DNA of 64,000 nucleotides. It comes from Burkholderiales bacterium (GTDB taxonomy: Bacteria > Pseudomonadota > Gammaproteobacteria > Burkholderiales > JAEUOS01). The position numbers and the translations under genes are program-made. This document shows positions 49,906 through 59,345 of this stretch, in pieces (position 1 is the first letter of the stretch; every line of letters starts with the position of its first letter). The notes below the pieces were generated by a model. The model worked only from the letters and a program-made list of their open reading frames with translations, had not been told where the DNA came from and did not search any database. The DNA lies in the NCBI GenBank assembly GCA_016790635.1, contig JAEUOR010000037.1:119143-183142 (forward strand). Reading direction: 5' to 3'.

Positions 49906-52900
49906 TCAGGCCGGCTCGGCCTGCAGAGTTCTGAGCGCAGCCTCGGCCGCCCGGTATTCGTCGCGGATGCCGGCGATCAGGCCTTCCATACCCTCGGCAT
50001 CGCGCGCATGTCCGGCCACCTCGAGGCGCCGCGCCAACTCGGCGACCCCGACGGCACCCAGGTTCGCGCTGGCACCCTTGAGACTGTGCGCCACACGTGC
50101 CAGGCGTTCGAAGTCGTCGGCCGCCGCCGCAGCAGCGATTTCCTCGATGCGCTGCGGCCCCTGGGTGGTGTAGAGCTCGATGAATTCGCCCAGCACCGCG
50201 CGCGTGTCGTCTAGGCCGATCAGTTCGTCGACCTGCGCCATGTCCAGCACCTGATCGGCGGCGGTCGCCGCGGACGCGGCAGCCACGCCAGCCGGCGCTG
50301 GCACCGCGGCGGCGTCGGTGTCGCGGCGCGCCAGGAACTGCGCGGCGCGCGTCAGTGCCGCAGAAAGCACCTGCATCTGCACCGGCTTGGCGATGTAGTC
50401 GTGCATGCCCGCGGCGAGGCAGATTTCGCGATCGCCGCTCATCGCGTTGGCGGTCATCGCGATGATGTAGGGGCGGCGCATTTCGGGCAGCGCGGCCAGG
50501 ATGCGGCGCGTGGCCTCGAGCCCGTCGAGTTCCGGCATCTGCACGTCCATCAGGATGCAGTCATAGTCACCCGTGAGCGCAGCCTCGACCGCACGTAAGC
50601 CGTTGTCGACGGTTGTCGCGGTCTTGCCGTGGCGCTCCAGCATGCGCAGGGCGATCTTGCGGTTGATCTCGTTGTCTTCGGCCAAGAGGATGCGCAGCGC
50701 GCCGGAATAGGCCTGCACACGCTCCGGCGGCGGCACTGATTCCGGCCCGGCGAGATGAAAGGGGCGCTCCGGGGCAAGCGCGTCGAGCAACGCGTTGAAC
50801 AACTGCGCCTGACGCAAGGGCTTGGTCAGGAATGCCGCAATCCAGTGATCGGGCACCTCACGACCTTCGACGACCTCGGATCGGGGTCGCGGGGAAACGA
50901 TGATGACCGGCAGGCGCACGCGATTGAGCTTGCGATGCACGGCCATTTCACGCGCAAGGTGGATGGCATCCCTATCGCCGTGCAGAAGATCGCAGATGAC
51001 CACGTCGAAAGGCGTGCGCGCCGCATGCGCGGCGGCGACCGCGTCCAGCGCCTCATCGGCCGTGGTCACGCCGACCGTCCACAGACCCCAGCGCTCGCAG
51101 GCCGCGGCGAGCGCGCGGGCAAGGCTTGCGTTGTCTTCGACGATCAGGGCGCGCCGTCCCGCGATCAAGCCGATTTCTCCGGCACGCCGGCGATCGCCGG
51201 CGCCCGCCGGCGCGCGCCGGGTGCGCATGCTGAAGGTGAAGGTCGAACCACGACCGACTTCGCTGGCCACCGTGATCGCGCCGCCCATCAGCGAGGCCAG
51301 GCGCTGGCTGATCGCCAGGCCCAGCCCGGTGCCGCCGTACTGGCGGGTGGTCGAGGTATCGACCTGGGTGAACGGCGTGAACAGGCGGGCGAGTTTGTCC
51401 TCTGCAATGCCGATGCCGCTGTCGTGCACCGCGAAGGACAGCGTGCAGCTGTCGTCGTCGACCCCGGCCGCCGCCCCCTGCCCCGAACACACCACATGGA
51501 TCTCGCCGGTGGCGGTGAACTTCACGGCATTGCCGATCAGGTTGAGCAGTACCTGGCGCACACGGGTCACATCGCCGTAGACGCGCGCCGGCAATTCCGC
51601 CCCGAGTTCATAGACCAGCTCCAGGCCCTTGGCGCGCGCGCGCTCGGCGACCAGGTCGAAGGCCTCCTCGATCACGGTGGCAACTTCGAACGGGACGTCT
51701 TCCAAGTCCATGCGCCCGGACTCGATCTTGGAGAAATCCAGGATGTCGTCGATGAGGGTGAGCAGCTGCACGCCCGACAGGCGGATGGTCTCGACGTAGT
51801 CGCGCTGTTCGGCATTGAGGACTGTGTCCGCCAGAAGACCGGCCGAACCGATCACGCCGTTGAGTGGCGTGCGGATCTCGTGACTCATGGTCGCCAGGAA
51901 CGTCGACTTCACCTGCGCGGCATCCAGTGCGCGCTGGTTGGCGTCGCGCAGCGCGAACTCGGCCGCCTTGCGCGCCCCGATGTCGATGATCGCGCCGGTG
52001 AAGCGCACTGCGAATCCGGCGGCGTCGTAGCTGGCCTTGGCACGCGCATTGACCCACACCCAGGTACCGTCCTTGCGGCGCATGCGGTACTCGAGATCGT
52101 AGGGCGCTCCGTCGCGGATCGCCGCCGCGCGAGCTGCATGCACGGCCGCGCGATCTTCCGCATGGTCGCGCTCCGGATCGCGTGCATGCGCGTCCATGTC
52201 CTCGTCGGGCGCGTAGCCCATGATTTCGCGATAGCGTTGCGAGTAATACACCTGCCCGGTCACGAGATCGTCATCCCACACGCCGGCCTGCACCGATTCG
52301 ATCACCAGCTCCAGCTGCTCGCGCTGCCGCTCCAGGCCGAGCTGCGCCACGCGCCGTTGCGTGATGTCGAGGATGGAGCCGGTGAAGCGCACCGGGCGAC
52401 CATCGCCATCGAGGCTGGCCAAGCCGCGTCCGCTGACCCACAGGTAGCTTCCATCGGCGCGGCGCAGCCGGTATTCGCAATCGAAATAGGGTTGCGCGCC
52501 GCTGAAGTGCGCCTCGCGCGCCGCCTCGACGCGAGCGCGGTCCTCGGGGTGCACGAGTTCGCTGCGCGCTCCCGGCAGCCCGCCGGCATCGCCTGGCGCG
52601 TAGCCCAGCATTTCGTAATAGCGAGGCGAAAAATAGGCATTGCCGTCCGGCCACTGGATGTCCCAGACCCCGGCCTGGGCCGACTGGTTGACCAGCGCCA
52701 GCTGCTCGCGCTGCGCCTCATTCTGCGCGATGAGCCGCTTGGTCTCGGTGACATCGGTGATCGTGCCCAGGATACCCGCGACCGCACCGTCGGCGCGGCG
52801 CATGGCAGCCTTGTTGACGACCACGTCATAGGTCGTGCCGTCCGCGCGGTGCAACACGGTCTCGATGCGCGCACCGGACTCCCGGTCGTGCAACAAGGCC

Positions 52901-54012
52901 GCGTCCTGATCGCGATACACCTGCGCCTGCAGGGCATCGAAAAGATCGGTCGCGGGACGTCCGATCCAGGCTGCCCGCTGCACGCCGGTCATGCGCTCCC
53001 ACGCCAGGTTGAACTGCGCGAAATTGCCCGCCGCGTCGGTCCTGAAGATGGGATTCGGGTTCGACTCGATCAGATCCTCGGTCAGGCGCACCTGGTCGGA
53101 CAGCGCCGCGGTGGAGCGCTCGGCGATCTCCTCGGCACGACGCCGCGTGCGCGCCGTCGCGCGCAGGAGCAGGAAAAACAACAGCGCGCCGAGCGTACCC
53201 AGGGCAAGCACGGTTTCGGGCACGCGCGTCGACAGGCGCTCTTCTAGCGCGGGGGTCGACGTAAAGGTCAGGCGCCAGCGCCGACCACCGGCTTCCACCT
53301 GGCGTTCGGCGACATGTCGCGCCACGCGCGCTGCGACGCGCGCGCTCTCGAAGAGCACCGTGCCGCCATCGACCTCGGCCACCTTGAGGCTGATGCCGCC
53401 GAATTCGTCGCGCACCAGGTCCGCAGTCATTTCATCGACGCGAAATTGCAGGAATACCAGTCCCTCCACACGCCCCGACCTGGTCAGGGGCAGCAGCATC
53501 ATCGCGCCCGGCCCTTCTCCGCGGGGCCCCGGGACGCCGTCGATGCGGGCGCTCAAGGCGACGCGCCGCGAGCGCAGGGCGCGCTCGATGGCCTCACGTT
53601 GTGCAGGGTCGGCCAGCAGGTCGTCGCCGAGCGCGACGCGCGCCGGCGCGCGCAAGGTTTCGAGCACCGCGACCTGCGCGCGCGGCGTGGCGCCAGACGG
53701 CACAACCAGGGGCGCGTAGCCGAAAGCCACGAACGAATCACGCCGGTCGCGCAAACCCAGCGAGCCGATGTACGCCGACCACTCGCCCTGACCAACGCTC
53801 GCCTTGGAGATGAACAGCGCCCCGGTGCCGCGCAAAACGATCTCGAAGCGATCCAGTGCCGCGTCGAGGTCGCGCATCTTGCGCGCCACCAGTTGCTCGA
53901 AGGCATGCTGGCCCGCGCTGCGCTCGGCGGATTCCATCCAGGTGGCTACGCCCGCGGTCAGCGCGAGCGCAGCCGCGAGCACCAGCCAGGGAACCGATGT
54001 ACGCCAACGCAT
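49906..54012 (-). CDS. hybrid sensor histidine kinase (CHASE, three PAS, HisKA, HATPase, two REC, HPt)
   Basis: A 1368-residue membrane-bound hybrid kinase. TM1 is at about 8-26, a periplasmic CHASE-type sensor at 40-260 (FVAFGYAPLV inside) and TM2 at 266-285. Three PAS/PAC units follow at about 310-425, 440-555 and 565-685. HisKA has H711 in MSHEIRTPLNG, and the HATPase has LLNLIGNAVKF and DSGIGIA. The first receiver has D1008 (CDLL) and a conserved lysine in FLTKPL; the second has D1156 (LMDVQMPELDG). A C-terminal HPt carries H1309 (VAHSLKGASANLG). It resembles BarA/TorS-type phosphorelay kinases. The start is probably at 54012 (MRWRTSVPW); a start at 54150 would overlap the upstream gene. 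The final HPt could phosphorylate the receiver of that gene. Confidence 0.9.
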   Translation of the reverse strand: MRWRTSVPWLVLAAALALTAGVATWMESAERSAGQHAFEQLVARKMRDLDAALDRFEIVLRGTGALFISKASVGQGEWSAYIGSLGLRDRRDSFVAFGYAPLVVPSGATPRAQVAVLETLRAPARVALGDDLLADPAQREAIERALRSRRVALSARIDGVPGPRGEGPGAMMLLPLTRSGRVEGLVFLQFRVDEMTADLVRDEFGGISLKVAEVDGGTVLFESARVAARVARHVAERQVEAGGRRWRLTFTSTPALEERLSTRVPETVLALGTLGALLFFLLLRATARTRRRAEEIAERSTAALSDQVRLTEDLIESNPNPIFRTDAAGNFAQFNLAWERMTGVQRAAWIGRPATDLFDALQAQVYRDQDAALLHDRESGARIETVLHRADGTTYDVVVNKAAMRRADGAVAGILGTITDVTETKRLIAQNEAQREQLALVNQSAQAGVWDIQWPDGNAYFSPRYYEMLGYAPGDAGGLPGARSELVHPEDRARVEAAREAHFSGAQPYFDCEYRLRRADGSYLWVSGRGLASLDGDGRPVRFTGSILDITQRRVAQLGLERQREQLELVIESVQAGVWDDDLVTGQVYYSQRYREIMGYAPDEDMDAHARDPERDHAEDRAAVHAARAAAIRDGAPYDLEYRMRRKDGTWVWVNARAKASYDAAGFAVRFTGAIIDIGARKAAEFALRDANQRALDAAQVKSTFLATMSHEIRTPLNGVIGSAGLLADTVLNAEQRDYVETIRLSGVQLLTLIDDILDFSKIESGRMDLEDVPFEVATVIEEAFDLVAERARAKGLELVYELGAELPARVYGDVTRVRQVLLNLIGNAVKFTATGEIHVVCSGQGAAAGVDDDSCTLSFAVHDSGIGIAEDKLARLFTPFTQVDTSTTRQYGGTGLGLAISQRLASLMGGAITVASEVGRGSTFTFSMRTRRAPAGAGDRRRAGEIGLIAGRRALIVEDNASLARALAAACERWGLWTVGVTTADEALDAVAAAHAARTPFDVVICDLLHGDRDAIHLAREMAVHRKLNRVRLPVIIVSPRPRSEVVEGREVPDHWIAAFLTKPLRQAQLFNALLDALAPERPFHLAGPESVPPPERVQAYSGALRILLAEDNEINRKIALRMLERHGKTATTVDNGLRAVEAALTGDYDCILMDVQMPELDGLEATRRILAALPEMRRPYIIAMTANAMSGDREICLAAGMHDYIAKPVQMQVLSAALTRAAQFLARRDTDAAAVPAPAGVAAASAATAADQVLDMAQVDELIGLDDTRAVLGEFIELYTTQGPQRIEEIAAAAAADDFERLARVAHSLKGASANLGAVGVAELARRLEVAGHARDAEGMEGLIAGIRDEYRAAEAALRTLQAEPA

Positions 54013-54106
54013 CGCTACATTGTAGGGCCGTCGCCGCGGGCTTCGCGCGACTTCCCTGGGCAGGAACGTCGACTGCGCCCCGCTTGAGCGAAGCCCGGTC
54101 TCCGCT

Positions 54107-56290
54107 TCAGCCGGGTTCTGCAGCCAATCCGGACGCGATGACCTCGTCAATCAGGTCGTTGGCCGTGGCGTAGCGGTCGACCTGCTTCTTGGCCATCATG
54201 CGGTCGACCACGGGCTGGAAGCGCACCAGCGGCTCGGGCAGGCGCGGGATCGGCGCGTTGACGTGCTGGTACATGAGCGCCTGGGCGTTGTCGGCCTGGA
54301 AGGGACGATGGCCGATCAGCATCTCGAAAAAGACGATGCCCAGGCTATAGATGTCGGTGCGCTGGTCCACCGGCAGGCCGAGAGCCTGTTCCGGCGCCAG
54401 GTAATAGGGCGTGCCGAAGACTTCGCCGTGCTTGGTGCGCTGGATGTCCGAGTTGGTGTTCTTGGCGATGCCGAAATCGGCCAGGGCCAGGGAGCCGTCG
54501 GCGCGGATCATGACATTGTCCGGCTTCATGTCACGGTGCACGATGCCCTGCGCATGCACTGCGGTCAACGCGCCGGCGATCTGCAGCAGGATGGCCACCG
54601 CGACTGGCGCCGAGAGCTGGCGTGCAATCAGCTCGCGCAAGTCGCCGCCAGGGAAGTACTCCATGGCGATGTAGGCGTATGAATCGGTGAAGCCCTGGTG
54701 ATAGATGCGCGCGACGTTGGGATGGTCAATCTGCGAAACCAGCGCGAACTCCTGGATGAAGCGCTGCATCATCTCGTTGCCATCTTCGTCGTCGGTGGCC
54801 GGGATCGGCAGGAGTTTCAGGACGTGCTGGGCGCGGGTCTCGAGTTCCTCGGCCAGGAACACCTTGGACATGCCGCCTTCGCCGAGCTTGCGGATCAAGC
54901 GGTAGCCATCAATGGAGATCGGTCCGTCCTCCGGCGGCTTGCGCACCTTGGGCGGGGGCGGCAGCGTGGGGGCGGGCGGCGGCGGGGTGGCATCAAGCGG
55001 CCGCCCGGCGGCGATGATCGCCGAATTGGACGAAATCGCATCGACGATCATCTGGTAGAAGGACGTGTCGGCACCGGGACGCGCGGTCAGGCCGGTGATT
55101 TCGACGATGTCGACCGCGCCGGTACGCCCCTTGACGGTCAGTTGGCCGCTGCGTCCGGGGATAAAGCGGCGCCCGGCGGACTTGACCGACGCGCGGCTGG
55201 CGACGATGCTCCAGCCCAGTTCCTTGGTCTTGCCTTCCAGGCGCGAGGCCAGGTTGACGGTGTCGCCGATGACCGTGGTCTCGGTCGCCTCGCCCGAACC
55301 CATGCGGCACACCGAGACATCGCCGGTATGCACCCCGACCCCGATGGAGAAATCGGGCAGGTTGCGCCCCGGATGCTTTTCGCGGATCCATGGCTTGAAG
55401 CGGTGCGCCGCCAGCACCATCAGCACCGCGGCCTTGAGCGCGCGCTCGGCATGGTCGTCGCTGCCGGAGCGCGCGTCGAACATGGCCACCAGCCCGTCGC
55501 CCAGGAACTTGACGATCCAGCCGGCCTGATCGAGGATGGGTTCGCACGCCTGGCTGAAGAACGCGTTCAGGAACTCGACCACCTGCTCGGGCTCCAGCGC
55601 CTCTGCCATGGTGGTGAAGTTGCGGATGTCGGCAAAGAGAATCGTCCCGTAGACCGTTTCGCGCGTGGTCGCTGCGCGCACATCCGGCGGCGAACGCTCT
55701 TCCATCGACGTCAGGTGCGAAGTCAGGTCGAGCGAGCGCTTCGGCCGCGCGCGCGCCGGCGGCCGCGCCTGCGGGAGCGCCGCGCCTGCCGGACCGCCCG
55801 CTCCCGTATCCGGCCCGTTGCCTGCCACCGCAGCCTGGGCCGCGGCGCGCAAGCTGGCGGTCGCCTTGACGTCGGTACCCGACAGGGTGGCGTGCACGCC
55901 TGACTGGCGATTGCCTTCCATGCGCTTCAGGCGCCCGGTGATCGCGTTCAAGAGTTCACTGCGCTTGACCGGCTTGTGCAGGAAGTCGTCCGCGCCCAGA
56001 TTCATGCTCTTGCGAAAACTCTCGCGATCGTCCACGGCGGTCAGGAAAATCACCGGGATCGACGCCGTCTGGTCGTTGGCCCGCACCGCCGCGAGCATGC
56101 CGAAGCCGTCCATGTTCGGCATCTGCACGTCGGAAATGATGATGTCGGGCAACCGGCTGACGGCCATCTGCAGTCCCTGCAGGCCGTCAGCGGCGGTCAA
56201 TACCTCGTGATTGGCAGAGGTCAGGTGCAGGCGCACCAACTCGCGTATGGTCGGATCGTCCTCGACAACGAGTATGTTCGCCACAGCCAC
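54107..56290 (-). CDS. fusion of response-regulator receiver, class III adenylate/guanylate cyclase and Ser/Thr kinase
   Basis: A 727-residue soluble protein with three signalling domains. The receiver is at 4-122, with acidic pair D11/D12, phospho-acceptor D54 (ISDVQMPNMDG) and K106. The class III cyclase is at about 212-400: metal D221 (LFADIRNFT), K261, second metal D265 (FLGDGLVAMF), then D343, N346 and R350 (IGDTVNLASRLEG). The pattern of K261 and D343 fits ATP as substrate. A Pro-rich linker (434-452) leads to a Hanks kinase at 462-720 with G-loop LGEGGMSKVF, K492, HRDMKPDN (D587) and DFG 605-607. All catalytic residues appear intact. It lies directly upstream of the hybrid kinase gene, about 95 bases from that gene's likely start. 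Confidence 0.92.
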   Translation of the reverse strand: MAVANILVVEDDPTIRELVRLHLTSANHEVLTAADGLQGLQMAVSRLPDIIISDVQMPNMDGFGMLAAVRANDQTASIPVIFLTAVDDRESFRKSMNLGADDFLHKPVKRSELLNAITGRLKRMEGNRQSGVHATLSGTDVKATASLRAAAQAAVAGNGPDTGAGGPAGAALPQARPPARARPKRSLDLTSHLTSMEERSPPDVRAATTRETVYGTILFADIRNFTTMAEALEPEQVVEFLNAFFSQACEPILDQAGWIVKFLGDGLVAMFDARSGSDDHAERALKAAVLMVLAAHRFKPWIREKHPGRNLPDFSIGVGVHTGDVSVCRMGSGEATETTVIGDTVNLASRLEGKTKELGWSIVASRASVKSAGRRFIPGRSGQLTVKGRTGAVDIVEITGLTARPGADTSFYQMIVDAISSNSAIIAAGRPLDATPPPPAPTLPPPPKVRKPPEDGPISIDGYRLIRKLGEGGMSKVFLAEELETRAQHVLKLLPIPATDDEDGNEMMQRFIQEFALVSQIDHPNVARIYHQGFTDSYAYIAMEYFPGGDLRELIARQLSAPVAVAILLQIAGALTAVHAQGIVHRDMKPDNVMIRADGSLALADFGIAKNTNSDIQRTKHGEVFGTPYYLAPEQALGLPVDQRTDIYSLGIVFFEMLIGHRPFQADNAQALMYQHVNAPIPRLPEPLVRFQPVVDRMMAKKQVDRYATANDLIDEVIASGLAAEPG

Positions 56291-56542
56291 TTAGAAGGCA
56301 GTTCAGGCGCCCGGCAAGACCGGACAACGGCGCTAAGTCTAGAACCCCGCGCACGCGCACAACGCGCCGAAAACCGCCGCTTCCCCCCGCGACATCAAGC
56401 TTTGGATTGTAGCAACCCGCTTGCCGCAGTCACGGCTTCGCGTCCGGAAAACTTGTGTTAAACGCTGGATGACCCGCCTGCCGCGGGACTGGGGAACTGC
56501 GTCCGCCCGGGGCGGGACGACGAGTGCAACGGCCAAGTGTAC

Positions 56543-56633
56543 TGGCGGAGAGACGGGGATTCGAACCCCGGATAGGCTATTAACCTATACACGCTTTCCA
56601 GGCGTGCGACTTAAACCGCTCATCCATCTCTCC
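56543..56633 (-). tRNA. tRNA-Ser (anticodon GGA)
   Basis: On the reverse strand a complete tRNA is readable. The 7-bp acceptor stem is GGAGAGA with TCTCTCC, the D arm contains GGATGAGCGGTTTAAGTC, the anticodon arm CGCCTGGAAAGCG holds GGA, a long variable arm follows (TATAGGTTAATAGCCTA), and the T arm has GGTTCGAATCC. The CCA end is encoded (56543-56545). The long variable arm and anticodon assign it to serine (UCC/UCU codons). Confidence 0.97.
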
Positions 56634-56676
56634 GGAGCCCAGCATTTTAGCATCCGTCCCCCGGCGTGAATGCCAA

Positions 56677-56711
56677 TGAAAAGCCCCGCTCCTCATGCGA
56701 GAAGCGGGGCT
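56677..56711 (-). terminator. rho-independent terminator of the symporter operon
   Basis: AGCCCCGCT (56682-56690) and AGCGGGGCT (56703-56711) form a perfect 9-bp stem with a 12-base loop. Read on the reverse strand the stem is followed by TTTTC, so it ends transcription of the DUF4212/symporter genes 55 bases after the symporter stop and before the tRNA. Confidence 0.82.
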
Positions 56712-56765
56712 CGTTGAAACACCGGCGATCGGGTTGCCCCGGGCACCGGTGTTGCGACCGGAAAA

Positions 56766-58844
56766 TCAGGTCGCTTGCGTGTCGATGTCGCCTTTGAGGT
56801 GCGGGTACCGCACGTGCTCGATCAGCTCCTGGGTCTTGGCCGAGGGTGCCGGCGTGAAGAGGCTCACGATGATGATGACCGCAAACCCGATCGGTACGCC
56901 AAAGACGCCGGCCGAGATCGGCTGGATGTCCCACCAGATGTTGTCGGCCACCGGCGAGGTGACGCCAAACACGCCGCGCAGCCAGACCTGGGTTGTCGCC
57001 ATGTAGTAGAACGTGACGATCACCCCGGCCGCCATGCCCAGACAGGCCGCGATCGACGTGGCGCGCTTCCAGAAGATTCCCAGCACCAGCGCCGGGAAGA
57101 ATCCGGCTGCCGCCAGCGAGAACGCCGCGGACACCAGGAACAGGATGTCGGCCGCCTTCTGCGAAGCCACCCAGGCCGCCAGCAAAGCCACCACCAGCAA
57201 GAGGATCTTGGAGATGGTGACGCGCCGCGAAGTCGGGGCGTTGGGGTCGATCATCTTGTAGTAGAGATCGTGCGACAGTGCGTTGGCGATGGTCAACAGC
57301 AGACCATCCGCGGTCGACAGCGCCGCCGCCAGTCCACCCGCCGCCACCAGCCCCGAGATCACGTAGGGCAGGCCGGCGATTTCCGGAGTTGCCAGCACGA
57401 TGATGTCGCCGCCGATGGAGATCTCCGCCAGCTGCACGATCCCGTCCTTGTTGATGTCGATGACCGACAGGAGGGCCGGGTCCACCTTCTGCCATGACGC
57501 CACCCAGGCTGGCAGCTTGGTGAATTCCGAGCCGACCAGGAGGGTGTAGACGTCAAATTTCGCCAGCACCGCCAGGGCGGGCGCGGTGAAGTAGAGCAGG
57601 AAGATGAAGAACAGCGACCAGAACACCGATTCGCGCGCCTCCTTGACCGATGGGGTCGTGTAGTAGCGCATCAGGATGTGCGGCAGCGCGGCCGTACCCA
57701 CCATCAGGCAGAAGATCAAGGCCAGGAAGTTCCGGCGCGAAATATCTCGCGCCTTCTCGTCCTTGCCCGGGAATACCGCGGCGTGCGGCGTCGGCGGGTT
57801 GGCCCGCGCCGCGACCCCGGCATCCTTGGTCCAGGCGGCCTTGGCGGCTGCCGCGTCCTTGGGAAAGTCACGCACTGCCTTCTCGGCCGCGTTCAGCTGC
57901 GGCTGCGGGGCATTGGCGGCCTTGAGGTCCTCGAGCGCCTTGGTGACCTTGGCGCGTTCGGTCTCCAGCGACCCCGGCAGGCCCTTGACCTTCTCCTGGG
58001 CTGCCTTGGCGCGATCGGCGAAGATCTGCCGGACTTCCTTTTCCTTGGGGTCGTTGACCAGCTGCTTTTCACGCTCGGTGACCTTCTGCAGCGTATAGCC
58101 GTAGACGAACTGCGGCAGCGGAATGCCGGTGTGCTTGACCGACAACCACACCACCGGGATCATGTAGGCCACGATCAGGATGATGTACTGGGCCACCTGG
58201 GTCCAGGTCACCGCCTTCATGCCGCCCAGGAAGGAGCAGACCAGGATGCCGGCGAGGCCGACGAAGACCCCGACGCCGAACTCCAGGCCCGTGAAGCGGC
58301 TGGTGATCAGGCCGACGCCGTAGATCTGCGCGATCACGTAGGTGAAGGAACAGATGATGGCGGCGATGACGCCGATCAGGCGGGGGATGTTGCCGCCGTA
58401 GCGGGCGCCCAGGAAGTCCGGGATCGTGAATTGCCCGAACTTGCGCAGGTAGGGCGCCAGGAACAGGGCCACCAGGCAGTAGCCGCCGGTCCAGCCCATG
58501 ATGAAGGCCAGGCCGTCGTAGCCGGTCAGGTACAGGGTCCCGGCCATGCCGATGAAGGAGGCCGCGCTCATCCAGTCGGCCCCCGTCGCCATGCCGTTGA
58601 ACAGCGCGGGGACGCGCCGGCCGGCCACGTAGTACTCGGAAACCTCGGCCGTCTTCGACATGAAACCGATGCCCGCGTAGAGCAGGATGGTCGCGAAAAG
58701 GAACATGTAGCCGAGAATCTTGTTGGGCACGCCGAGCATCTCCAGGATGCCGACGATGATCACGAACGTGACGAACCCGCCCGTGTAGAAGGTGTAGTAC
58801 TTCTTGAGGTTGGCGTAGAACTGTGCCTGGGAAGTGCCGGCCAT
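56766..58844 (-). CDS. sodium:solute symporter, VC_2705 subfamily (ActP-like)
   Basis: A 692-residue membrane carrier of the SSS family, importing a small carboxylate such as acetate or lactate with sodium. Family segments include YYVAGRRVPALFNGMATGADWMSAASFIG and GLVAAGGLAAALSTADGLLLTIANALSHD. About 12-14 membrane helices are expected. A hydrophilic, partly coiled insertion occupies about 250-370, and an EF-hand-like loop DINKDGIVQLAE is at 463-474, both known in this subfamily. The ATG at 58844 overlaps the stop of DUF4212 by one base (TAATGG). A much longer open frame to 59273 is in the wrong frame for its first 143 codons. Confidence 0.93.
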   Translation of the reverse strand: MAGTSQAQFYANLKKYYTFYTGGFVTFVIIVGILEMLGVPNKILGYMFLFATILLYAGIGFMSKTAEVSEYYVAGRRVPALFNGMATGADWMSAASFIGMAGTLYLTGYDGLAFIMGWTGGYCLVALFLAPYLRKFGQFTIPDFLGARYGGNIPRLIGVIAAIICSFTYVIAQIYGVGLITSRFTGLEFGVGVFVGLAGILVCSFLGGMKAVTWTQVAQYIILIVAYMIPVVWLSVKHTGIPLPQFVYGYTLQKVTEREKQLVNDPKEKEVRQIFADRAKAAQEKVKGLPGSLETERAKVTKALEDLKAANAPQPQLNAAEKAVRDFPKDAAAAKAAWTKDAGVAARANPPTPHAAVFPGKDEKARDISRRNFLALIFCLMVGTAALPHILMRYYTTPSVKEARESVFWSLFFIFLLYFTAPALAVLAKFDVYTLLVGSEFTKLPAWVASWQKVDPALLSVIDINKDGIVQLAEISIGGDIIVLATPEIAGLPYVISGLVAAGGLAAALSTADGLLLTIANALSHDLYYKMIDPNAPTSRRVTISKILLLVVALLAAWVASQKAADILFLVSAAFSLAAAGFFPALVLGIFWKRATSIAACLGMAAGVIVTFYYMATTQVWLRGVFGVTSPVADNIWWDIQPISAGVFGVPIGFAVIIIVSLFTPAPSAKTQELIEHVRYPHLKGDIDTQAT

Positions 58845-59110
58845 TATTCTTCCTCCCCTTCGTGGACGCCGTATTCCTGGTCCAGCTTGTTCATGTAGCG
58901 GGCATAGAACCAGATGATCACGACGTAGATGATCAACGACCCCTGGGCGCCCATGTAGAAGCCGAGGGGGAAGCCGAGAAAGGTGATTCCGTTGAGTTCC
59001 CGGGCGAAGAAACTCGCCACGAAGGTGACCACGAACCAGATCGCCAGCAGGATCGCCGTGACGGTCAGGTTGCGGTGCCAGTACTCCTGGTGCTTCTGGG
59101 TAAGTTGCAT
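58844..59110 (-). CDS. DUF4212 family symporter small subunit
   Basis: An 88-residue membrane protein with two helices (about 17-36 and 48-68). The N-terminus HQEYWHRNLTVTAILLAIWF and GFPLGFYMGAQGSLIIYVVIIWFYA are characteristic of DUF4212, the presumed small subunit of VC_2705-type symporters. Its stop overlaps the symporter start, giving translational coupling. The 235 bases upstream, to the histidine kinase stop, carry no gene and probably hold a promoter. Confidence 0.93.
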   Translation of the reverse strand: MQLTQKHQEYWHRNLTVTAILLAIWFVVTFVASFFARELNGITFLGFPLGFYMGAQGSLIIYVVIIWFYARYMNKLDQEYGVHEGEEE

Positions 59111-59345
59111 CTATGCCTCCTCCTTCGGTTGGATCGTCGCCGCCTGCGCGGGGGCGGGGCACCTGCAGGCGACACGGTCGGGGGCGGCGGGCTTGTGCTC
59201 TCTGCGCCCCATCCGGCGGGATGAAAAGACCACGATACTGCCGTGGCCGCTCCACCTTTCGACGGTGGCGCATTGTGGCGGGGGGAAACTGACAGATTCC
59301 TTACAAACCGGACTTTAGTGATATGTGCACCGCAGCAAAAAGCGC

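Noticed and set aside
56543..56633. tRNA-Ser as an integration (att) site of a genomic island
   Set aside because: No integrase, no repeated tRNA 3' end and no foreign gene block adjoins it; both sides look like core genes.
58845..59273. Long N-terminal extension of the symporter
   Set aside because: This stretch is the DUF4212 gene in another frame; the symporter starts at the TAATGG junction.
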